Shown here piece by piece: positions 55,408-64,000 of a stretch of DNA of 64,000 nucleotides; the first letter of the stretch is position 1, and each line of letters begins with the position of its first letter. This DNA is from Scilla litardierei (Eukaryota > Streptophyta > Magnoliopsida > Asparagales > Asparagaceae). The DNA lies in NCBI GenBank assembly GCA_030789695.1, contig CM061133.1, forward strand, positions 96,739,128 through 96,803,127, in the 5' to 3' direction. The notes under the pieces are model-generated. The model had not been told where the DNA came from. It was given only the letters and a program-made list of their open reading frames with translations, and made no database searches. A program made the translations under genes and the position numbers.

Positions 55408-56780
55408 ATATCCTAGGCGTATGTATGATTTGATCATTCGACCAATTTCCTTGCCTCGATTCACGAGATCGCCTCATGACGATCGTCGTTAATTTTCAAA
55501 CATCTCCATTGCAAAATTTGAACCTTCTGAAAGAATTTTTCTATCTTCTCTTCCACTGAGTTTAACTTTGTTCAAAATTTTAATATACTTATACTTCATA
55601 CTCCTTCATTGATTTAAATTTTTAAAACGTTTGTCGGAATTTTTGAATACTAGCTTATAGTATTTTCCCAGCCTATGTTTTTCGTACTTATGCAAATGCG
55701 TCGTCCCTTCATATATTAATTTTATTCTGAATCATACTTTTATTCAACTTGTAATTTTCCCTCCTGATTTATGCCATTCATATACTTTTCAAGACACATG
55801 GAATTTCAGCTTTTAGCAAGTTGGTTTTGCTCGTCGTTCTCGCTATTTCAGATTTTTGCAAATTACTATTTTCATAACCACTTCCTGATTTAGACCCTCC
55901 ATGATTTGATTTTAAAGACTTGCTATTCGATTTCGATAATTCTACTACTAAGTTAATATTATTTTTCCGTGCACCATACATACTTTCAACTATTTTTATA
56001 TCAGTGCCAGACTTATTGTGCTCGTATATTAAGAACCTTATGTAAATCAGTTTCTCATTTCTGGCAAACCCTGGTTCTGTAAAAAGTAGTTTCAATGTTG
56101 GTTATTTTAAATTTTCCATAGCCTAAAAGTTTTGAAAGCATTTAATATGAGTTTAAATTCTTCCGTTACTTGATTTCATTCTTGACTTTCCAAAACTTTT
56201 TGACAACATTATATTAAATTACTGACGTATAAATTTTCTAAACCACGTCCTTAATGTTTGTGTAAATGATTTTACTTCCTTTTATAATGATTTTTAAAAC
56301 CAATAGACCATTTTCTCTTATTATGAATGTTCGACTCAAATTTATTTTGAACAACTCGTTTTATCGATCTCCAAATATTTCTTTTCAGACTGGGATTTCA
56401 ACTTTTTGAAGAACGACAGTTTTCAAAATCCACGTATTTTAGCTTATGCTATTCACCCTATTTTCTTTTCTGTATCCTAATTAAGCATCAGTACATCTCC
56501 CTTTCCTCTACCTAAACATTCACCAGTGAATCACAGTTTTCCCTAACCAAGCTGTCTCCTTGTATTCGTCCTATCTGAACTCGTGCCTATCGATCCTTCC
56601 CTCGTCACGCTTTCGACCTCCCTCTATTGCTTAGGCTTAGGTGCCCGTCAATGTCTGTGTCAACTCTTAATTGATAGTAGGCCCTTGGACCTTTGTGAGG
56701 TGTCGTAGTGCACGTACCTAAGTTGTGTACGTGGGCTTGAATGAGTATAACCCCATAGTATACTGATGCTTGCCCATTGT

Positions 56781-56782
<2 letters not shown>

Positions 56783-56843
<61 letters not shown>
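56783..56843. repeat. (TA)n microsatellite in C
   Basis: About 30 TA units. The same site in B (50876-50892) has about nine. Confidence 0.95.
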
Positions 56844-56845
<2 letters not shown>

Positions 56846-58069
56846 TCGGAGTTATTCGTAATATTATGAAGTTGGTTGTGTGTTAGTGGTTATAGATTTT
56901 GGTGTGGATAGCTATGCTATACTAGGGATGCCGGTGTGTATAAGAGTTAGTGTTGGAATATCTAATGGAGTGTATGTAATCAAAGATACTTATAATGGTT
57001 GAAATAAATGATTGGTAAAGCTATGTGTATGTTAGGAGTGATAATAATAAGTGTAAGTATGATTAAGGGAGTAGGCCTACTATATGACCTATATACTAGT
57101 ACGTGTGAGTATGTGCTCGTACGTGGATATGAAATGTGCTTACATGTAAGTAGTTATGTTTTGTTGCCTGAGTATATAGGTGATATGCATATGATAGTAG
57201 AATTATAATTTTGATGGGTATTGCTTGCTTTTGCGGGATGTTGCATGCGTGCATACCGTGAGGTATACACGACTATTGCACATCTTAATTATGTACGTAT
57301 AGATGTGTTAGTATACTAATTATAGGTAGTAGGCTATGGTGTGAATATATATGTTACATGTGTGTGACTATACGATGAATACATATGCATGTATTAGGGA
57401 GTGTATTATAATTATACGTGTGCTGATGTCTGTATTATTATTATTATGGTATATAGAGTGATTGAACTATGTAAGTGTTACCTGACTAAATATTAAGTGT
57501 GATTGACTTATGGTATGCATATGGTTGTATTGGTAGACATATATATATATATAATGGAGTGGTATTGGTATATGTATGAATGCCGTGTTATGTATGTAGA
57601 ATATTCCGATATGTGTATTGAGTCTCACTCAAGCTTGAGTGTGTATACTCTAAGTATATTGAATGTATGTTTGTAGTTTGAATATAGCAATGCTTGATGT
57701 ATGTATAGTGATAGAAGTGTTTGTGCCTGGTTGAGTTACGCACATGACTGTGGGTCGCTACACCAGTATATAGTCATAGGTGTTGGTCTTGTGGTATAGT
57801 TATTTACTAAGGACTTGCTTGTGTGCTAGCTAAACTAGGTGCATAGATGTGCTAGTAATATAATGGTATGATTGGTATGCGTAAATGAAATGTTAGCGTG
57901 TATGGGTGTGCACCATGCACGGGTAAGTATGTGCTTAGTTATAGGAATTGATGACTATGGTATATGTGGCGTGTTGTAAATACAGTAATAGGACCGTACG
58001 TGATGGGAATATATGGTGAACTATTTGCATGTATTTGAATGACTATGTATTGTGAAACTATAGTAGTGG

Positions 58070-58072
<3 letters not shown>

Positions 58073-58145
<73 letters not shown>
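58073..58145. repeat. (TA)n microsatellite in C
   Basis: About 35 TA units between GGTGAA and AGTGAAAC. The B site (about 52125-52142) has only GTATATTAGATATAG. Confidence 0.95.
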
Positions 58146-58149
<4 letters not shown>

Positions 58150-58367
58150 AACTTGACTTAATTATGGTGGTGTGACTACATGTGTTGTGTTTGGTGTTGG
58201 ATGAATACTAGGGATTATTAGAGGGTAGTATACCCTTGATGTTTGTGCATAGGTAGCTACATATAGGTAGAGCAATGATTGTATTGGCTAAGTGTGAGAC
58301 TATCCTTATGTGAGTATCTGAACTATTGTTTTATACTAGGTAGGTAGTAGTTATATAATGGATGTAT

Positions 58368-58465
<98 letters not shown>

Positions 58466-58466
58466 G
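58368..58466. repeat. (TA)n microsatellite in C
   Basis: More than 40 TA units with one TTTA interruption near the right end. The B site (about 52350-52365) is a short TTTATATACC. Confidence 0.95.
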
Positions 58467-58700
58467 ATTGAAATACATGTATGAATTTGACTGACTATAA
58501 TAGGTATAAGTGTATACGTACGTTAATATATATATATACACGTGTTGGTAGTGTTAATGTTTGACTACCTAGTGCATATATAAGCACTTGTAATGACTAT
58601 ACTTGGTTTAAATTATAACGTGGCATGACTGGGGTAGTTACTAGAGCGACTAGATATGTTAGAAAGTCCGAGGATGGACTTTATTCTAAGGTGGGGATGA

Positions 58701-60165
58701 TGTAACGACCACTTTTTGTTGTGCGTTGTTCGTGCACGTGCTTTTGGCCGTGCACGTGTTTGTTTTAGACTTTGTTTGTTTGTGAACACTTTCGTGTGAT
58801 ATGCCGTTGTGAACATCTCTGAGAATATTAAATAGTGGCACTATTTTGGAACGACGTTTCTCGAGTCGTTTTCCCACAATTTAAACTTATTCGATGAGAC
58901 GTGGCGATTTTCACTTTTGACGGGAGACGTTTCTATTTTTAGTTTCGTCGTCCGACGTCAAAATTAAGATCCGTCTTCTTAGTTAGCTCACTCTCGTCAT
59001 CACGATCACCCGATATTTATTTTATAATTTTTAGAGTTTATTTGACCACTTTTATATTTTTAACAAGTTTTATAATATTTTTAATAATTAATTTTTAAAT
59101 TAATTTCGACCAAATAAAATTTATTTGAGTTTTAAACGTATTAAAGAATTTTTGAACCAATTTCCAGCTCAATTGGACCAAGTCAAATCCTTGGGTGAGT
59201 TGGAGAAGTTGAATTTCAAATTTTAAATATTTTTGAACTTCTAATCCTATTAGATTTAGCCCTAGACTTAGTCAACCCATCTACACTATATAAACAACCC
59301 CTAGGAAGACCTATTTTCGCAAGAAATTAACCCTAGCCTCCTCCAAAACTCAAATTTGACGTTGCGACGATTCGTCGCAACGTTGCGACGAACAGCTGCC
59401 GCACGGCCGAAGAAAGAGGCCCAAATCCCCCGCTCCGACCGCTAGCCGCCCCCGCATGCCCGCTCCGCACCGACCCGCTACTGCCGCCCACTTCGTTCGA
59501 CCGCACCGACCGAGAGAAGCTCTCGGTCAGACCGAGAGCTTCGTCCGCTTTCCGTTCCGCACAGCCGCCCGCACCAAACCCCGCTTCGTCCCCCGCTCAG
59601 CGCCGTGCCCGACCGAAGGGATTCCCCGCATCGCCCGCCCTTCGCAACGTTGCAACGGCTGCAACGTTGCAGCGCCCGAACTCCCGCATCCAAGGCGACC
59701 GACCGGTTCTGTCCTCCGCACCGACCGAGAGCACCAAGGCCCGCACCGACCGTAGCGATGCAACCCCGTTCCCATGTGTCTGACCGACGGAGCTCCCCGC
59801 ACCGAGGCTATACGACCGAGAGCCAAACGTCGCAACCCCGCATCCGTCGCACCGCTTGCCACCGTGGAACCCCCAAGGTCTCCAGAGGTATTGTGGGTCC
59901 CCCAAAGGTCCCTAGGACTACTGTGGGCCCCACCTAGGTTCTTTCTCTCCGACGGTTCACCGTGCACGACGTTACGACACGTCGTAGCCCGTCGTCGCAC
60001 GTGCTAGCTTTGGAATCTGGAACCGTGGCTCCGGTTGATGCTCTGAACATTCCAGCGAGGAAACTAATTTGGAATCTGGACTTGGAGCGCGTTCTCCTAT
60101 TCCAACCCCCGGCGTCGCTACCCGACGTCGGTGTAGCTTTCGCGTCGTGTTGAGGTAACGCTTTG
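58701..60165 (+). mobile_element. 3' LTR of C, truncated by D
   Basis: It begins TGTAACGACC after the purine tract and follows the C 5' LTR (33243 onward) through the TATA box (59287) and GC-rich region to TGAGGTAACGCTTTG. Here copia D is inserted. The remaining half should lie to the right of D, outside the window. It differs from the 5' LTR at clearly more positions than the two LTRs of B do. Confidence 0.9.
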
Positions 60166-60770
60166 TGTTGGATATGGAAGACGTTTGTACACCCTTGTGG
60201 GGGATGTACGAGGGAATACGGACCTCGAACGTCGTGTACACGAAGTCGTGTACAAAGGGAATCTGTTCCCTTGCGGAGAGGATCTCTGGATGAGTGGGAA
60301 AGTCGCATTTTATATGCATAAGTGCATGCGACATATGGCTAATAAAGGGGGAATATCTTAAGCTTATGTTGTACCATGCATATGGTACAACTTAAGCTTA
60401 TAATGTGCCATGTATCATGGTACACCTTAATTAAGTTGTTCCAAAGGAACAACTTACTCTAAAATAACTACCTTAGGGGCTATAAATAAGACCCAAGGGT
60501 AAGCCATTTCTTACACCTTTTTGCATGAAATTCATGCATGCAACTTCATCCTAGCGAAGCTCTGCAGAAATCCTTTCTCTTCCTCTTTCCAAGTTCTTAA
60601 TCTAAAATAGAGATTTAGATTGTGGATTAGTAGCCTTACTCCGTTCGTGAGAAGACTCGATCCGTCGTGGCGAATCCAAAGGCAAAGTTCCGAGACTACC
60701 GTTCCGCATACGCAAGCGTAAGTCTCAACTTTAATTATCGATCCTAACTCTGTCTTGGCAGGATCCTACA
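60166..60770 (+). repeat. 5' LTR of D
   Basis: It starts TGTTGGATATGG and ends GGATCCTACA, like the LTRs of E, with a TATA box at 60481 (TATAAATA). Confidence 0.9.
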
Positions 60771-60771
60771 T

Positions 60772-60784
60772 TGGTATCAAAGCC
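60772..60784 (+). other. Primer binding site of D with one mismatch
   Basis: TGGTATCAAAGCC follows the LTR. The usual sequence in E is TGGTATCAGAGCC. Confidence 0.9.
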
Positions 60785-61269
60785 ATAAAGGTTCGCCCCG
60801 GTCAAACCACCGCCCCGTCGAAACTATGAACGAGTCGTTGTATTTTTCACGAATGGGTCTCCTACTATTACGGATATAGTAGGAACGCTTCGTGACGGAG
60901 AGAACGCAGCGGTTGTTCTTTTCACGTTAGGGTCTCCTATCATTACGGATATGGTAGGAACTCTCCGTGACGGGAAGAACCGACCGTTCACGTAGTATGT
61001 TATTTTTCCATTTTTGGCACACGGCCATTAGGAAATAACTAATTTCTCGACGAACGGGTGCTTCATCGACGAACGGGTGCTTCATCGAGGAAGATGATGG
61101 TAGTTATTTCCATCGGGTAAGAGGAAATTGGTGCATGTGCACCATGGCCAAATGGGCTATGAAGGCTATGCACCCCCCTCCACTTGCGGAGGGGGTTGGC
61201 TACGGCCAATAACCACCGGCGACCACCCCATCAAGGGGGAGGAGTATGTGCGGCAACCCCATTCAAAGG

Positions 61270-61735
61270 GGGTGGCCGGCCATGGCCAAAGGGGCCATGG
61301 CCGGCCAATGCCAAATGGCCTTGGCCATGACCGGCCATGGCCAAGCCATGGCCGGCCAAGGCCAGGCCGGCAGTGGCCGGCCAAGGCCAGGCCGGCAGTG
61401 GCCGGCCAAGGCCAGGCCGACAATGGCCGGCCTTGGCCAAGGCCTGCCGGCCAGGCCGGCCCTGGCCGGCCAGGCCGGCCCTGGCAGAGGCCAGGGTCGG
61501 CGCCCTGGCCTCGGCCAGGGCCTGGCCGGCCCTGGCAGGGGCCAGGGTCGGCTGGCCGGCCCTGGCAGAGGCCAGGGCCAATGCCCTGGCCTCAGCCAGA
61601 GCCTGGCCAGCCTTGGCCGGCCTCGGCCAGGGCAGAGGCCTTGGCCGAGGGGGCCAAGGCCCCTGGCCGGCCAGGGCAGAGGCCCTGGCCGGCCCTTGGC
61701 CAAGCCCCGGCCAGGGCAGAGGCTCTGGCCGGGAA
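61270..61735. repeat. GGCC/GGCCGGCC array in D leader
   Basis: It has the same composition and position as the E array but is about 90 bases longer. Frames of up to 241 codons across it on both strands are translations of the repeat. Confidence 0.9.
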
Positions 61736-61949
61736 GAAGTTGCAAGACCAAAAATTGGTCGACCAATTTGGTGTTTTTGGTCGACCAATCCGACAAAAGG
61801 TCTTGGTCGATTGCAAACTTGCCAAATGACCCATACGGGGTAACAAAAGGCCTTGGTCAAACTCGAATGTGTCGATTAGTCCATACGGGGCTAACCACAG
61901 TGCCGACTAGTTCATACGGGACTAACGTCATAATGAAGTTTTTTCTTTG

Positions 61950-62190
61950 GGCTCTACTCCTTGAATACTAGCCAAGTGCTCTACTTCATGCGAGATTAGC
62001 CAAGTCATTGTGCTCTACTCTACGGAGATTAGCCAATGTACTTATGAAATTGTGCTCTACTCCTTGAAGATTAGCCTTAATGCTCTACTTCATGCGAGAT
62101 TAGCCATGTCATTGTGCTCTACTCTACGGAGATTAGCCAATGTACTTATGACGTTGTGCTCTACTCTTCGGAGATTAGCCAATGTATTTT
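61950..62190 (+). repeat. AGTAGAGCAC-type repeats in D leader
   Basis: Units of the type GTGCTCTACTC-GGAGATTAGCC occur about seven times, with ATGCGAGATTAGCC variants interspersed. E has about four. Confidence 0.8.
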
Positions 62191-62191
62191 A

Positions 62192-62660
62192 AATTTTTTG
62201 AAAAATACGTTTTTCAAAAACGCTTTTCCGCTGCAAAGTACTATAAGAGTACTAACATTTGATAAAGTGAGGGAGAAATATTGAAAGTTACTCTAAATGG
62301 TGATTGGAAACATAGTGACCTTTCCGACTCTAGAGTAACATCTTCAATATTTTTCGAAAGTAACTTATCAAATTATGAGTATCATTCCAAGTGGGAGTTG
62401 ATTTTAGAACTATCCATAAAGGATATTCTATTATCATTTCAAGTGGGAATTATATTTGAAAAATACGTTTTCAAATTCGTTTTTCCGCTGCTAGTACTAT
62501 AAGAGTACTATTGTTTGATAAGTGATGGGGGAATATTGAAGGTTGTCCTAGATGGTGATTGGAATCAAAGAGACCTTTTCGATTCTAGAACAACATCTTC
62601 AATATTTTTCGAAAGTATCTTATCAAATATAATATAATTTCAAGTGGGAGTTATATTTTA
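62192..62660 (+). repeat. About 257-base tandem duplication in D leader
   Basis: TTTTCCGCTGC, AGTACTATAAGAGTACTA, GGTGATTGGAA, ATCTTCAATATTTTTCGAAA and CAAGTGGGAGTT recur in the same order about 257 bases apart. E has a single, reverse-oriented equivalent (30070-30280). Confidence 0.8.
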
Positions 62661-62731
62661 AGAATTTTATGCAATGTGTTTTTGATCGAACCTTCGGGTT
62701 TTTATGTCTTTTGCAACATTTTAAAAGTAAA

Positions 62732-64000
62732 ATGTCTTCCGCTTCAAAGAATATCGTCGCTGAGTAAAACAAAGGTGAAAAACTCAACGGCGATAATTAC
62801 AAACTTTGGTCCATTAAGATACAATACGTTCTAGAGGAGCAAGAAGTTCTCGAAACTCTAAAGAACGTTATGATTGAACCGGAGTTGGGCACTACGGCCC
62901 AACACCGAAGAGACAAGGAAGCTTTTGATGCTTGGTCTCGGAAGAATAAGATAGCGCGCATTACGTTATTAAGCAGTATGGCTGATGACATAATGCGCAT
63001 CTTCCGAGAACATGACCTAGCCATGGACATATGGTCCAAGCTAGAGGAGAAGTTCGGTGGCACATCGGTGTCTAAACTTCGCGCCTTAACTATAAAGTTC
63101 GACACATATAAGAAACGTCCAGATCATTCCATGGGGAAACATCTGTGACATATGGCGAACCTTATATCAGAGTTAAAGAACGCAGGTCATGTGCTCACGG
63201 ATGAGCAACAAATCCAAGCAGTCATACGTTCCCTACCAAATGGGTGGGACCAAATGAAGATGCATCTCACTCACAATGAGAGCATCAAGACCTTCAGCGA
63301 TGTTTCCAAGCACCTCGAATTAGAGGAAGAGCGGCTTGCGGCTGCCAAGCCAAGTGCAGAAGTGCACATGGTTGCTAGTTCCTCACACCGGGGAAAGAAA
63401 CGGAAAAATCGTTCGAAGTTCACTAATGAACGTAATAAGCAACCTGAGTCTACCAAGAAACCCAAACATAAGGGTGGGCACAAGAAATGGCACAAGAAGA
63501 AAGACTTGAAGAGGATCAAGTGCTTCAAGTGCAACAAGCTCGGTCACTATGCTCGTTCGTGTACGAGTGGAGGCGACGAGGTAACTTGTAAATATACTAG
63601 TTACATATGTGTTTCTAGTTCAATATTTCTTGTGGAATCTAATCCATTTTGGATAATTGATTCAGGTGCCACCGACCACATAGCAAGGGACAGACGGTCC
63701 TTCGTGGAGTATCACCGGATACCCCAAGGAACGAAGTGGATCTATGTAGGAAACAACACACGTGTTGAAGTGAAAGGTGTTGGGACTTGCAAGCTAGTCT
63801 TGGACAACGACCGCACTCTTCTACTTCATGATGTCCTCTTCGCTCCAGATATTCGAAGGAATATAATTTCTGTGGTTGTATTAATGGGTCTTGGCTATAG
63901 CTGGTTTTTTCATGATTGTAATGTGGACTTAAGTTGTAATAATACTCTTATTGGTACTGGGTTTGTATTTAAAGGATTTATTGTAATGAGTACAATGTAT
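62732..64000 (+). pseudogene. Copia Gag-protease of D, broken by stops, runs off edge
   Basis: ATG at 62732 (MSSASKN) matches the start chosen for E. A TAA at codon 12 (62765-62767) and a TGA at 63146-63148 interrupt the frame. Otherwise it follows E in frame, with one extra codon in the segment before DEQQIQAVIRSLP. Visible are the zinc knuckle CFKCNKLGHYARSC (about 63521-63562) and the protease motif IIDSGATDH (about 63655), followed by the start of the integrase-proximal region. The CDS continues beyond 64000. Two nonsense codons make this copy unable to make Gag. Confidence 0.9.

Larger units (their letters stand above)
55413..58700 (+). mobile_element. Internal region of C, right part
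   Basis: It continues C after B: CTAGGCGTATG corresponds to CTAGGCGTAGG in B at 49504. It follows the B internal region throughout but has three long TA microsatellites where B has short ones. It ends with the hairpin AAAGTCCG-AGGA-TGGACTTT and the purine tract GTGGGGATGA. There is no coding frame. Confidence 0.85.
60166..64000 (+). mobile_element. Copia element D, truncated by window end
   Basis: A 605-base LTR (60166-60770), primer site, long leader and the start of gag-pol are visible. All are homologous to E but read on the plus strand. It is inserted in the 3' LTR of C after CTTTG (60161-60165), the expected target duplication. Confidence 0.9.

Noticed and set aside
58323..58541. 72-codon minus-strand frame of alternating Tyr and Ile
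   Set aside because: It is the translation of a TA microsatellite.
61128..61971. Open frames of up to 241 codons on both strands rich in Pro, Gly, Ala, Arg and Trp
   Set aside because: They are translations of the GGCC array of copia D; all frames and both strands are equally open and no domain is present. The same applies to 30622-31379 in E.

Overview
This window looks like heterochromatic nuclear DNA of a flowering plant. Nearly everything recognisable in it is LTR retrotransposon sequence: Ty1/copia and Ty3/gypsy elements with plant-type plus-strand polypurine tracts, tRNA primer sites, chromodomain integrase and AT-rich plant-like introns. I found no convincing host protein gene, tRNA, rRNA or CRISPR. 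Most long open frames away from the two pol regions are by-products of GC-rich or simple repeats. Families are named here by letters (A to J, M); the names are mine.

Left part (1-20955). A reverse-strand gypsy LTR (family A-like, 1-624) interrupts the 5' LTR of a decayed copia element F (625-7491). A gene-free stretch follows (7492-11732), then a Sirevirus-like LTR G (about 11733-13691) with a short gag-like remnant, and then LTRs of Athila/Tat-like elements (M 15665-16749; J 16750-18257). J is read on the minus strand. It carries an extra ORF (20420-20955) and several repeated hairpin plus polypurine motifs.

Right part (20956-64000). This is a nest of insertions: J is interrupted by gypsy H (minus), H by LTR I, I by a complete copia E (minus, target duplication ATTTC) and by gypsy-like C. 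C is in turn interrupted by a complete young chromovirus A (35642-45290, duplication GCTTT), by a complete non-autonomous relative B (46260-55407, duplication ATATC) and by copia D, which runs off the right edge. LTR divergence judged by eye follows the nesting order: C is oldest, B intermediate, A youngest, with 3 differences seen in 2410 bases.

How the parts work together. A is a chromovirus with gag, protease, reverse transcriptase, RNase H, integrase and a chromodomain. Its open frames are separated by two sequences that look like GT-AG introns. B and C have no coding capacity but share A's LTR ends, an unusual primer site that appears to match tRNA-Ile, the 140-base leader up to the gag start, and a hairpin plus polypurine tract before the 3' LTR. 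This suggests they are mobilised by A-type proteins. E and D are copia elements of one family with nonsense mutations and a very unusual GGCC-rich leader. The most interesting signals are RNA or DNA structures in the non-coding parts: base-pair-compensated hairpins inside the LTRs and before the polypurine tract, arrays of nested palindromes upstream of promoters, and candidate introns that could set the Gag to Gag-Pol ratio.
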